From Bacillus sp. 2205SS5-2 (GTDB taxonomy: Bacteria; Bacillota; Bacilli; Bacillales; Bacillaceae_K): a DNA stretch of 64,000 nt. Both the position numbers and the translations under genes were made by a program. Positions 27,272 to 35,599 of the stretch are shown one piece after another (position 1 is the stretch's first letter; the number at the start of each line of letters is the position of its first letter). Under the pieces are notes generated by a model that ran no database searches, was not told the origin of the DNA, and worked only from the letters and a program-made list of their open reading frames with translations. The DNA is taken from positions 1-64,000 of the forward strand of contig NZ_JAYKTS010000010.1 in NCBI RefSeq assembly GCF_037024155.1, written 5' to 3'.

Positions 27272-27646
27272 ATGAACTATCTTATGGTTTTTTTCGGAGG
27301 TGCAATTGGAAGTTTATTGAGATATCTCGTTAGTGTACTGGGAAATCAAGGTGGGTTTCCATTTGGAACTTTAAGTGTAAACATTCTAGGAGCATTTTTG
27401 TTGGGTTACGTTACTCATATTTTTTTCCATCAGGTTAAATTCCCTCCTTTAATCGTGAGAGGCGTCTCGACAGGATTAATCGGATCTTTTACTACGTTCT
27501 CAGCATTGAGTGTGGAGATGGCAAATTACATCTTGAATGAAGAGTACTTCTATTTTGTATCCTATCTTTTTGTGTCTGTACTCGGGGGTCTTGTGTTTGC
27601 ACTTTTAGGATACGCTTTAGGAGGAAAGAGGGGGCGATTACATTGA
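27272..27646 (+). CDS. crcB: Fluoride exporter FluC/CrcB, first copy
   Basis: The 124-aa four-helix protein has the FluC signatures GGAIGSLLRYLVS and PFGTLSVNILGAFLLG, and the SFTTFSALSVE fluoride-path motif near residue 70. The ATG at 27272 follows CAGGAG; the upstream in-frame ATG at 27230 adds an unrelated segment. It is paired with a second crcB whose ATG overlaps its TGA. Tandem pairs usually form heterodimeric channels with opposed topology. I find no fluoride riboswitch upstream. Confidence 0.93.
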   Translation: MNYLMVFFGGAIGSLLRYLVSVLGNQGGFPFGTLSVNILGAFLLGYVTHIFFHQVKFPPLIVRGVSTGLIGSFTTFSALSVEMANYILNEEYFYFVSYLFVSVLGGLVFALLGYALGGKRGRLH

Positions 27647-27993
27647 TGGTCTTTATAGCAATTGGAGGAGGATTGGGAGCTTTAGGACGGTATATCGTTG
27701 GCAATGCACTAAACAAATCAAAGTCATACCTCCCGTGGGGAACGTGGCTAGTGAATATACTGGGATCATTTATCCTTGGAGTAATCGTAGGCTCACACAT
27801 CGAAGAGGTAACCTATGCATTCATTGGAATCGGATTTTTAGGTGGGTTCACGACCTTCTCAACATTTATGGTAGAGTCAATTCAGTTGTGGAAAAAAAAT
27901 AAAATAAATTTCGTGATCTATGTGTTGACTACTTATCTCCTTGGCATAATGTTTGCTATATTTGGCTTGATCATAGGGAGAGGAACGATCTAG
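27646..27993 (+). CDS. crcB: Fluoride exporter FluC/CrcB, second copy
   Basis: The 115-aa protein repeats the FluC motifs: GGGLGALGRYIVG, PWGTWLVNILGSFILG and GFTTFSTFMVES. It overlaps the first copy (TGATG) and has GGAGGAAAGAGGGGG as its ribosome binding site. The two probably assemble as an antiparallel channel that expels fluoride. A DUF1033 gene follows after 16 bases, perhaps cotranscribed. Confidence 0.93.
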   Translation: MVFIAIGGGLGALGRYIVGNALNKSKSYLPWGTWLVNILGSFILGVIVGSHIEEVTYAFIGIGFLGGFTTFSTFMVESIQLWKKNKINFVIYVLTTYLLGIMFAIFGLIIGRGTI

Positions 27994-28009
27994 ATTGGAG
28001 GTGAGGAAA

Positions 28010-28363
28010 ATGAGTGAGTGGCATATATTTGAAACTCGGGCAGAGTATGAACCCTGGTGGTTTTTTGAAGGATGGAGAGCGACAATATCAAAAAGTGATA
28101 CCTTTATTGATAAAGACAATGCCCTCTCATATTTCTTAATGCGGACGGAAGAACTGTTTGATCGGAATAAAAACCGAAAAGCCAAAACCTATAGTACTTT
28201 AGCTTTTTGGAAGGATGAGGAAAAAATATTTTGCGAGGCCTGTGATGATGATTTGCAAATGTACACGGGTTTAATATTGATGAATGGTACATCAATCTAT
28301 GAATGGAAAGAAGAAGAGTATGAAGAAACAATACTAAAAAAAATCAAAGTAAAACCAAGCTGA
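28010..28363 (+). CDS. DUF1033 family protein
   Basis: The 117-aa soluble protein starts MSEWHIFETRAEYEPWWFFE; the WEPWWFF-like run and the following DSFIDKDNA-like segment are typical of the Firmicute DUF1033 family of unknown function. The ATG at 28010 follows GGAGGTGAGG. It lies 16 bases after the second crcB and probably shares the transcript. Its 3' end forms part of the terminator. Confidence 0.82.
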   Translation: MSEWHIFETRAEYEPWWFFEGWRATISKSDTFIDKDNALSYFLMRTEELFDRNKNRKAKTYSTLAFWKDEEKIFCEACDDDLQMYTGLILMNGTSIYEWKEEEYEETILKKIKVKPS

Positions 28364-28390
28364 TAAGCTTGGTTTTACTTTGATTTTTTT
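28339..28390 (+). terminator. Long terminator overlapping the DUF1033 3' end
   Basis: A 20-bp perfect stem (outer part AAATCAAAGTAAAACC, inner CAAGC) has a five-base loop and ends in seven T's. It includes the last codons and stop of the DUF1033 gene. Confidence 0.95.
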
Positions 28391-28568
28391 GAAGTTGGTT
28401 TTAGCGTTTTCGAATTAGGGTGTGTAGACAGCTTCAGATATGTCCACGCATCAATATGTAGAAAAATTTTGGGTATCACTTCGTATGTTTTTTTCACGTG
28501 TTGAATCTCTAAACAAGTGTATGTCCCCCACATTAAATTATATAGCTACAAAGGATACAAAAAGATTC

Positions 28569-29723
28569 TTAATCAATCACTCCCGTTCGAGCAATCTCAC
28601 CATTAACTTCCACGTTTATTTGAGTATGTTGATAGATTTTTCGCCATTCATTTAATGTAAGACTACTATCTACTTTAGCACGATAATACCTACCGAATCC
28701 CACAACGTCTGAGTTTAAATTTTGTAAATCTGAAATGGACTTCTTTACTTTTTTCTTAATTTGCTTATTGATTTCTTTAGTTAGAGCTTCTATTGTTTTA
28801 GGGTCGCCTAAATCCATGTCTTGGGTCATTTCAATTATTTCCATTTTTAATTTTAAATCAATATCAAAGGTAGGTGTAGTTTGATCTCCGATTTTGATTT
28901 TGTTTTGGGTTTGAATATTGTTTATCGTAACATAGAGCTCTTCTTCTGATTCAACCTGGGTTTCTGGATCGATTAATGGAGAAAGGAAGTATTTCTTTAA
29001 ATTATCCTGATTCAATTTTAATTCTAATGTTCCTGATTGATAATTGTCCATCAAAATATTGAAAAAGAACAAATCTTCAATGGGTAATTCGCCAACTAAA
29101 TGATCATCTACGAAGACGCCCAGACTACTGATGCGGATTTCATCTTTATCAATCGATAGAATTGGCAACATCGGATCCACTCCGACATCTAAGAGATTTG
29201 TTAAGAAAGTATGCAAAGTGGGATCATTAATAATTTCCATTTTTATGTTTTGTTTTATTAAATTATATAAGTAGGTACCCATATTACCTTGGATTTCTTC
29301 ACTTTTGAATGAAAGAATGTCATTCGCTTTAGTATCCGCAATAGCTAAGAAGAGCATATTACCAATAGCGGCATCCCTAGAAAGGGTATCGCCTAAGTAG
29401 CTGACCCCTTTTTCCGCTAATTCTTTTCCGTAAATTGATACGCGGAGTTGTCCTGATACTAGACTCTTACTTGTTTTTAAGTTTAATTTCTGTCTAATCC
29501 CTTTGCTAGTGTGAGCATCTGCAGTGATTACTTTTGATATTTCACTTTGCTGAGGGTCGAATTGATGTATAACTATGGTTCCGTGAATCAACTGGTCTCC
29601 TGTGATATCATACCCAACCGCAGTAGATAACCCCAGCGTTTCAATGTATTGAGTTTGAACACAACTTGTCAGAAGGGGGAGGGTTACTAGGAAAACGACC
29701 ATTAATTTAAAATGTCTTTTCAT
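28569..29723 (-). CDS. Ger(x)C-family spore germination lipoprotein (GerC subunit)
   Basis: The 384-aa C subunit of a GerA-type germinant receptor has a lipoprotein signal with lipobox LLTSC at about residue 21. The GYDITGDQL and ELAEKGVSYLGDTLSRD segments are typical. It anchors to the outer face of the inner spore membrane. It is last of the gerA-gerB-gerC operon, 7 bases after the permease gene. No clear terminator is visible in 28391-28568. Confidence 0.93.
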   Translation of the reverse strand: MKRHFKLMVVFLVTLPLLTSCVQTQYIETLGLSTAVGYDITGDQLIHGTIVIHQFDPQQSEISKVITADAHTSKGIRQKLNLKTSKSLVSGQLRVSIYGKELAEKGVSYLGDTLSRDAAIGNMLFLAIADTKANDILSFKSEEIQGNMGTYLYNLIKQNIKMEIINDPTLHTFLTNLLDVGVDPMLPILSIDKDEIRISSLGVFVDDHLVGELPIEDLFFFNILMDNYQSGTLELKLNQDNLKKYFLSPLIDPETQVESEEELYVTINNIQTQNKIKIGDQTTPTFDIDLKLKMEIIEMTQDMDLGDPKTIEALTKEINKQIKKKVKKSISDLQNLNSDVVGFGRYYRAKVDSSLTLNEWRKIYQHTQINVEVNGEIARTGVID

Positions 29724-29730
29724 CTCTTCA

Positions 29731-30828
29731 TCACCGTTTCAATATTTTTTTCTTCAACATTACTAGGAGAAAGAGGATGAATGGGTATATGAGGACCAAA
29801 GCAATACCTACGTCTCCTGTAAAGTCCGATATTTTGTTTATTTGAAGCCTTGTGGAAAAAAAGAAAGAAATAATCCAAATAATAATGGCCATAAAATAAA
29901 CGCTGTACCGTTGATTCATATTAAAAACTCGTTTAAGACCTCTTGTTGCTGCCCAATAATAAAAGCAAAGATTAGGCAAGATTATGAGCATCCAAAAAGA
30001 GATCGCAATAAACTCAAACCGTTCTAAATTAGGGACTCGGACTATTTTAAACATTGATAAGACAGGCCATATCGTTACTTTCAATCCCTCAAATGAAAAA
30101 AAACCAATGGAGGTGAACGTAATAATCGAAAATAGGATCGTTGTATATAAAACAGCAAAAATAGAGTATTTTAGTGCTTTCTTTTTTTCTTTGATATAGG
30201 GAAAAACAAAATATAGCATCTCAAATCCAAGAATAGATAAACTTGTTTTAAAAGTACCCATTGCAATTTCTTTTAAAGAGTGGTCCCATACCGGAAAGTA
30301 ATGAGTCCAAATTATCAGCTTGAATGGTGAATAGAGAATAAATGTTATCCAAAATGAAAGGGTGAAGGACATGAAAGCTACCCCAGCAATCACCCGGATT
30401 CCACCTAGTACCCCGTAAATGGTTAGAATAAGGAGTAAAGCCATTACTACCCAAGTTGGAAGAGTGGAAAAGATCCAAGCTTGAATCATTTCCGTATAAT
30501 CCATCCCGATGGTAAAAAAAGCTAAAAATAAATAACAAATATAAAGAGTATTAAATAAACCTCCTAGCCATTTGCCGAAAATATCATATTGAACCCCGTA
30601 CAGGTCTGCGGAGGGATATTGTCGTAATGTAACGTAAATCACAGTGACAACGGCAATCATGAAGAAGGAAGAGAGCAATACTGAAATCCAAGCATCTTGT
30701 TCAGATTCTAAAAAAATTATTCGAGGTAAGCCAACTATCCCTACACCAGTTTGAACAGTATGAATGATAAACATAAGAAGAAAAGCGTTGATCAGTAATC
30801 CCTCTTTAGGATTGACATTAATTTTCAT
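29731..30828 (-). CDS. GerAB/YndE-type spore germination permease (GerB subunit)
   Basis: The 365-aa protein has about ten membrane helices and belongs to the APC-superfamily GerAB group. The start region GLLINAFLLMFIIHTVQTGVGIVG (cut here as LLINAFLLMFIIHTVQTG) and RIIFLESEQDAW fit the family. The B subunit is the likely germinant-binding component. It lies between the A and C genes with gaps of 13 and 7 bases. The germinant cannot be deduced. Confidence 0.93.
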   Translation of the reverse strand: MKINVNPKEGLLINAFLLMFIIHTVQTGVGIVGLPRIIFLESEQDAWISVLLSSFFMIAVVTVIYVTLRQYPSADLYGVQYDIFGKWLGGLFNTLYICYLFLAFFTIGMDYTEMIQAWIFSTLPTWVVMALLLILTIYGVLGGIRVIAGVAFMSFTLSFWITFILYSPFKLIIWTHYFPVWDHSLKEIAMGTFKTSLSILGFEMLYFVFPYIKEKKKALKYSIFAVLYTTILFSIITFTSIGFFSFEGLKVTIWPVLSMFKIVRVPNLERFEFIAISFWMLIILPNLCFYYWAATRGLKRVFNMNQRYSVYFMAIIIWIISFFFSTRLQINKISDFTGDVGIALVLIYPFILFLLVMLKKKILKR

Positions 30829-30841
30829 GAGTTAACATCCT

Positions 30842-32356
30842 TTATTCATCAATGTCTTTTTTTATTTTAGCCTTTTTTTTAGGCATTCGAAAATCATCAA
30901 TTGGGCGGTTGGTTTGCGGTCTTTTCGCTAAAAATTGTAAGGGAACCCGAAATAAACTGTATTTCCAATCGCTAAATCTCGGTGGATATACCGGGGATAA
31001 ATACGGTCTGCCCAGTGTAGTTAAACGTAATAAGTGGATGATGATGATACAAAATGCGAACATAATACCTATCCCTCCCCATAGTCCAGCTAATATAATC
31101 AAGGGGAATCGAATCAATCTGACGGCGGTACCCATTAAATAACTTGGAGAAGTGAAGGAACCTAATGCGCTTAAAGCAATAATGATGATTAATATATTAC
31201 TCGTGAACCCAGCTTGGACAGCGGCTTGGCCAATAACAATACCGCCTACGATACCCATTGTTTGTCCTACTTTCGTTGGTAGTCGAGCACCTGCTTCTCT
31301 TAGTAACTCAATAACAAACTCCAATAGTATCGCTTCGAAAACAGGTGGAAAGGGGACATTAGCGCGAGATTGACCTAGTGATGTGAGTAATGCTGACGGA
31401 ATCACCTCGTAATGATACGTTAAGACGGCCACATACGCTGGTGTTAGTAAGACAGATAGAAAAATGGACGTGAACCTGAGCATCCGCAGAAAAGTACCCA
31501 TATTCCATCGTAAATAAAGATCCTCGGTCGATTCGAAAAAGGTGAAAAATGTCGCTGGTCCGATTATAGCTGTTGGACTTTTATCTACTAACAAACCTAC
31601 TTTCCCTTGAATCAAGCTAATCGTAAACCGATCGGGCAATTCTGTTACTGTAAGTTGTGGAAAGATTGAATAGGAGTTATCTTCGATTTGTTGAGAGAGA
31701 ACAGCACTATCGATTACGCTGTCAACTTCTAAGTCCCAAAGGCGTTGTTTAAATGAATTAACATTTTCTGTTTCTGCAATATCGGATATATAAACAATTT
31801 GGACTGAAGTTTTTACTCTACTGCCAACGATAATTTCTTCAACTTTTAGTTTTGGATCATCAATTCGTCCTCTTATTAGACTTAGGTTAGAGGAGATGTC
31901 TTCTGTAAAGGAAACCTTTGGACCGAAGACGATGGATTCTGTTTCAGATTTCTCCACGGAACGAGCTGCCTTTTCTCCAATTGAAGCGAGAATACCAGTA
32001 GCATCACCTTCAACATAAATATAAACAGAACCCTTAATAATGTTATTCCCGATAAAAGGAAGTTGGTTTGTGGTCATAACAGTGCCAACTGGTAAAGAAT
32101 ATTGTAATTGTTTGTAATTCAAGTCTTCAATTTTGATTTCATTAAGGTGTTGGATAACCATATTAAGTGTTGAAGAGTTTATCATTTCACCAATATAAGC
32201 TAGAATTAATTTCTTGTTTCCAATGATCATCATTTTTATGACAAGATCTGAGCTGTTGTTTAGTACTTCTTCTAGCTGTTTCTTACATTCCTCAATTTTG
32301 GTTGAATGAGGCTTGGTAGGTTTAGGATTAGGTTTTGCCTTGTTTCTAAAGAACAT
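30842..32356 (-). CDS. GerA-family spore germination protein (GerA subunit)
   Basis: The 504-aa A subunit has a hydrophilic N-terminal domain (about 1-250), the family signature VDKSPTAIIGPATFFTFFES, and four to five membrane helices, then a cytoplasmic tail rich in Lys. The ATG at 32356 is preceded by AGGGTGGT; an ATG at 32380 has no ribosome binding site. It should be expressed in the forespore under sigma-G, and a fair match lies upstream. It is first in the operon. Confidence 0.93.
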   Translation of the reverse strand: MFFRNKAKPNPKPTKPHSTKIEECKKQLEEVLNNSSDLVIKMMIIGNKKLILAYIGEMINSSTLNMVIQHLNEIKIEDLNYKQLQYSLPVGTVMTTNQLPFIGNNIIKGSVYIYVEGDATGILASIGEKAARSVEKSETESIVFGPKVSFTEDISSNLSLIRGRIDDPKLKVEEIIVGSRVKTSVQIVYISDIAETENVNSFKQRLWDLEVDSVIDSAVLSQQIEDNSYSIFPQLTVTELPDRFTISLIQGKVGLLVDKSPTAIIGPATFFTFFESTEDLYLRWNMGTFLRMLRFTSIFLSVLLTPAYVAVLTYHYEVIPSALLTSLGQSRANVPFPPVFEAILLEFVIELLREAGARLPTKVGQTMGIVGGIVIGQAAVQAGFTSNILIIIIALSALGSFTSPSYLMGTAVRLIRFPLIILAGLWGGIGIMFAFCIIIIHLLRLTTLGRPYLSPVYPPRFSDWKYSLFRVPLQFLAKRPQTNRPIDDFRMPKKKAKIKKDIDE

Positions 32357-32387
32357 GATTCTGACCACCCTAATTATCATAGTCTAG

Positions 32388-32416
32388 CTTTATGTTGCCC
32401 GATTGTTGGCACTTCA
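32388..32416 (-). promoter_or_regulatory. Candidate sigma-G promoter of gerABC
   Basis: On the minus strand TGAAGT (32411-32416) and CATAAAG (32388-32394) are separated by 16 bases, a moderate fit to the forespore consensus TGAATA/CATACTA. It lies 32 bases upstream of the gerA start. Confidence 0.4.
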
Positions 32417-32494
32417 TCCTCATAGATTTTTAGACAACGAAGCAAGAGAATTTTACCTATCATAGAAACCAGGTAATTGAGGTAATAGTAGCAT

Positions 32495-32522
32495 TTGACA
32501 ATTGGGTGATATCGTGTATAAT
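32495..32522 (+). promoter_or_regulatory. Strong sigma-A promoter of the cold-shock gene
   Basis: TTGACA (32495-32500) and TATAAT (32517-32522) are both perfect consensus hexamers with a 16-base spacer. The transcript would carry an untranslated leader of about 145 bases, which contains a hairpin at about 32577-32598, as expected for cold-shock mRNAs. Confidence 0.88.
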
Positions 32523-32677
32523 GTAGACAAAACTAAGGATATTCAATGGAAAAGCGCTTCATTTACACTTTATAAAGAGTCATCGTTATAAAACGATACT
32601 TTTTATAATATGTAAATGTTTTTCTCAAGCAGTATTGCATATTACTAAATTTCTTTTATTTTTTGGAGGTACATTTT

Positions 32678-32878
32678 ATGAAAACAGGTACAGTGAAGTG
32701 GTTTAATGCAGAAAAAGGTTTCGGTTTCATCGAAATTGAGGGAGAAAATGACGTATTCGTTCATTTTTCTGCTATTACTGGTGAAGGTTTCAAAAGCTTA
32801 GAAGAAGGTCAACAAGTAGAATTTGAAGTTGTCGAAGGCGACCGTGGACCACAAGCTTCTAATGTTGTGAAGTTATAA
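32678..32878 (+). CDS. CspA-family cold-shock protein
   Basis: The 66-aa OB-fold RNA chaperone has RNP1 KGFGFIEI and RNP2 VFVHFSAI. The ATG at 32678 follows TTGGAGG; the upstream in-frame ATG at 32663 overlaps that ribosome binding site. It melts mRNA structure at low temperature. The long leader and consensus promoter fit a cold-induced or highly expressed csp gene. A YdjO-like gene follows. Confidence 0.96.
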   Translation: MKTGTVKWFNAEKGFGFIEIEGENDVFVHFSAITGEGFKSLEEGQQVEFEVVEGDRGPQASNVVKL

Positions 32879-32898
32879 TTATTCGTTTTGATTTTTAG

Positions 32899-32930
32899 GC
32901 TACCCACAGTGATATTTGGGTAGCTTTTTG
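32899..32930 (+). terminator. Intrinsic terminator of the cold-shock gene
   Basis: GCTACCCA and TGGGTAGC pair around CAGTGATATT, followed by TTTTTG. Confidence 0.88.
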
Positions 32931-32959
32931 CATAAATACGTACAAGGGGGCAGATGATC

Positions 32960-33160
32960 ATGGCATTTGGAAAAAGAAAAGAAGAAGAAATCATCGAAGA
33001 AGAAACAAAAATTTGGGAGTGTAGTTCAGAGGACTGTAAGTGCTGGGTACGTGACAACTTCAAAAGCTCTGATTCACCAATTTGTCCTATTTGCGGAAGT
33101 CCAATGCAGCTTTCAAGCAAAGTACTACAAGTAGTAGAAAATCCTCACCGTAGCTATTAA
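32960..33160 (+). CDS. ydjO: YdjO-like cold-associated zinc-ribbon protein
   Basis: The 66-aa protein starts MAFGKRKEEEI and carries cysteines in CSSEDCKCW and CPICG that could bind zinc. This matches the small YdjO family, which often lies beside csp genes in Bacillus. The ATG at 32960 has AAGGGGG 9 bases upstream; the ATG at 32954 is too close. A repeat element separates its stop codon from the terminator. Confidence 0.85.
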   Translation: MAFGKRKEEEIIEEETKIWECSSEDCKCWVRDNFKSSDSPICPICGSPMQLSSKVLQVVENPHRSY

Positions 33161-33164
33161 CAAA

Positions 33165-33289
33165 GGTTCTTTTCGTATACATTTTTCAGATGATTTCCAT
33201 CAAAAATAGACGAAAAGATGCCTCGAAACGTAGCAATAATACCCTTTATTGACTGCTTTGAAAAGAAGCAAACTTTGCAAAAAACGGCC
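33165..33289 (+). repeat. Inverted-repeat element, copy F (internally deleted)
   Basis: This 125-bp copy starts GGTTCTTTTCGTATACATTT and ends CTTTGCAAAAAACGGCC. It lacks about 35-40 internal bases but keeps AAAAATAGACGAAA. It is inserted between the YdjO-like gene and the terminator at 33294. Confidence 0.72.
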
Positions 33290-33293
33290 TAAT

Positions 33294-33332
33294 AAAAAAA
33301 CGAGAAACCTTAATGGATTTCTCGTTTTTTTT
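33294..33332 (+). terminator. Terminator downstream of copy F
   Basis: AAAAAACGAGAAA and TTTCTCGTTTTTT form a perfect stem with an eight-base loop. It may serve both the ydjO-like gene and the minus-strand gene ending at 33359. Confidence 0.9.
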
Positions 33333-33358
33333 ATTGGAGTGGTATTTAAAAGGTGTGC

Positions 33359-33565
33359 TTACTGTAAAAGTCTTTTTACGTGTTCTTGGTGATGCTTGGC
33401 GAATCTGCGCATTGCATTTCCACATTTTTTCTTGGCACAGCTGATGTTGGCCAGGGACTCAAGCCTCTTTTTTTCGTCCCCATAATAGTACTTTTGCAGT
33501 TTTTCATTCAGCAGGAAACTACTGATTAACTGATCTCTGCAATTTTTTATTTCATTGCGATCCAA
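33359..33565 (-). CDS. Possible 68-aa protein downstream of dhaS
   Basis: A TTG-started frame overlaps the dhaS stop by 19 bases in another frame. The product is basic with two close cysteines (ISCAKKKCGNAMRRF) and a His-rich tail (KHHQEHVKR). Composition looks protein-like, but there is no good ribosome binding site, so it would need coupling to dhaS. The family is unknown and it may be a chance frame. Confidence 0.4.
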   Translation of the reverse strand: MDRNEIKNCRDQLISSFLLNEKLQKYYYGDEKKRLESLANISCAKKKCGNAMRRFAKHHQEHVKRLLQ

Positions 33566-35028
33566 ACACTTTTTACTTCTGTGTAGTTATCGAGAGCGTA
33601 GGATCCCATTTCACGCCCGATTCCAGATTGCTTGTATCCTCCGAAGGGTGAAGCTGCGTCAAAGACATTGTAACAGTTGACCCAAACAGTACCTGCACGC
33701 AGGTTTTGAGAAATGTAGTGGGCTTTTCTTACATCTTCAGTCCAGACCCCAGCAGCTAAGCCATAGTCGGTATTATTGGCTCTTGAAATGAGTTCATCAA
33801 TATCATCATAGGGCATAGCGGAAATAACCGGACCAAAAATTTCTTCTTTGGCAATCGTCATTGAGTCATTTACATCGGCGAATATAGTAGGAGAGACGAA
33901 ATAACCAGATTCATAAGGATTTTCTCCCCCAGTTAATAATTCCGCACCTTCGTTGACCCCTTTTTCAATATAACCTAGTACTCGGTTTTGTTGAACGGTT
34001 GATACAAGTGGTCCAATCTCAGTGTCTTCATGTACTCCCGCACCCTGTTTGATTTTTTTGGCGTGAGAGACCATATCTGATACCACATTATCAAATTGTT
34101 TTTTCTGAATGAATACCCGAGATCCAGCAGAGCAGACTTGACCTTGATTAAACATTACCCCATTTAAAGCACCAGGTATCGCTTTTTTCATGTCTGCATC
34201 TGGAAGAATAATGTTGGGTGATTTCCCACCAAGCTCAAGTGTCACTCGTTTTAGAGTTTTTGCTGCCCGTTCCATAATCATTCTGCCGACTTCAGTTGAA
34301 CCGGTAAACGCAATTTTATCGACATTAGGATGATCTACAAGTGGTTGTCCTGCTGTTTCGCCAAACCCAGGTACAATATTAACAACACCCGGAGGGAAGC
34401 CCGCTTCATCAATTAACTCTGCAAGATAAAGCGCAGACAATGGCGTTTGTTCTGCAGGTTTCAGTACGACCGTACATCCTGTTGCTAACGCTGCTCCAAT
34501 TTTCCACATTGCCATGAGTAAAGGGAAATTCCAAGGGATGATTTGACCGACTACTCCTACTGCTTCGTGACGTGTGTAATTAAAGAACGGCCCACTTACA
34601 GGAATGGTTTGCCCTGTCATTTTTGTAGACCAGCCAGCAAAGTAACGCATATGTTCGATTGCTAGTGGAATATCCGCATGGGTGGTTTCTCTAATTGGTT
34701 TCCCATTATCAAGGGTTTCGAGTTGAGCAAGAGAATCGCCGTGTTCTTCCATCAAATCCGCTAATTTATACATAAGGCGACTTCGTTTTGCCGCACTCAT
34801 TTTAGACCATGGTCCTTGATCGAAAGCTTGTCTTGCTGCTTTTACAGCCAAATCTATGTCCTCAGCATTCGCTTCATACACCGTCGCTAAAATTTCACCA
34901 TTCGCAGGATTCGGTGTATCGAATGTTTTTCCAGATTTACTTTCGACAAACTCACCGTTAATGTAAAGCATTTTCTTTCCTTGTAAAAATTTTTCAACCT
35001 TTTCATTTACCGTAGTAGCCAATTTCAT
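33547..35028 (-). CDS. dhaS: NAD-dependent aldehyde dehydrogenase DhaS
   Basis: The 493-aa enzyme oxidises aldehydes to acids. It has the Rossmann motif FTGSTEVG, the catalytic Glu in LELGGKSPN and the nucleophilic Cys in NQGQVCSAGSR; PFGGYKQSGIGRE lies near the C-terminus. The length and sequence resemble DhaS of B. subtilis. The ATG at 35028 follows GAGGAGG. A cre site 83 bases upstream points to catabolite repression. Confidence 0.92.
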   Translation of the reverse strand: MKLATTVNEKVEKFLQGKKMLYINGEFVESKSGKTFDTPNPANGEILATVYEANAEDIDLAVKAARQAFDQGPWSKMSAAKRSRLMYKLADLMEEHGDSLAQLETLDNGKPIRETTHADIPLAIEHMRYFAGWSTKMTGQTIPVSGPFFNYTRHEAVGVVGQIIPWNFPLLMAMWKIGAALATGCTVVLKPAEQTPLSALYLAELIDEAGFPPGVVNIVPGFGETAGQPLVDHPNVDKIAFTGSTEVGRMIMERAAKTLKRVTLELGGKSPNIILPDADMKKAIPGALNGVMFNQGQVCSAGSRVFIQKKQFDNVVSDMVSHAKKIKQGAGVHEDTEIGPLVSTVQQNRVLGYIEKGVNEGAELLTGGENPYESGYFVSPTIFADVNDSMTIAKEEIFGPVISAMPYDDIDELISRANNTDYGLAAGVWTEDVRKAHYISQNLRAGTVWVNCYNVFDAASPFGGYKQSGIGREMGSYALDNYTEVKSVWIAMK

Positions 35029-35110
35029 TGAAACATCCTCCTCTTATTGTTAAAGAATAAAAGTATGTAGTTTCTTGATGGCGAACAGATGAGTCCGATT
35101 TCATTCATAT

Positions 35111-35124
35111 TGTGAACGCTTACA
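35111..35124 (-). promoter_or_regulatory. Catabolite-responsive element (cre) upstream of dhaS
   Basis: The minus strand reads TGTAAGCGTTCACA, a full match to the cre consensus TGWAANCGNTNWCA. CcpA binding here should repress dhaS on preferred sugars. Confidence 0.8.
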
Positions 35125-35310
35125 TTTCTTAGGCTATCATGCCTTATGCTTCATTGCAATAAAATATGTTTGTCAAAAAACGCTATGAAATGACAAAAAC
35201 CAAATTATGCCATCAAGTAATAATATGGCCAAATCGGTATTCTACGCCCATACCAAAAGTTGTTGATTGAATACAGTGTAATATTGACAGATGATAAAGG
35301 AGGATGCGTC

Positions 35311-35499
35311 GTGTCTAACAAACAAGAAGCAACGGAAAATCAGGTAGAAGAGACATCGTCAGAACGAAAATTTTGGGACCTACTATGGAAAGGCCCGATT
35401 GTAGAAAAAGATGAAGGAAAAGCAAAGGAGAAAGAAAAGTTAAATACGGAAACAGCTGATGAAGAAAATGAAGAAAGAAAAGGTTTTTGGTGGTTGTGA
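35311..35499 (+). CDS. Small acidic hydrophilic protein
   Basis: The 62-aa product starts with GTG behind AAAGGAGGA. It is rich in Glu and Lys, with one hydrophobic patch (FWDLLWKGPIV) and an aromatic end (GFWWL). No family is recognised. A strong ribosome binding site and a terminator support translation. Confidence 0.65.
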   Translation: MSNKQEATENQVEETSSERKFWDLLWKGPIVEKDEGKAKEKEKLNTETADEENEERKGFWWL

Positions 35500-35504
35500 A
35501 ATAT

Positions 35505-35538
35505 TGGAGGATTCAGATTTTTGAATCCTCTTTTTTTG
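35505..35538 (+). terminator. Intrinsic terminator
   Basis: GGAGGATTCA and TGAATCCTC form a stem with a six-base loop followed by seven T's. Confidence 0.92.
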
Positions 35539-35599
35539 TTTTTTATGGAGTTTTAAGGGGTAAGTACTATTAATAGTTGAATTAGAAAGGAATGATAGG

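Noticed and set aside
28440-28655. 71-codon plus-strand frame overlapping gerC
   Set aside because: It runs into the 3' end of gerC on the opposite strand and has no ribosome binding site; the coding signal there belongs to gerC.
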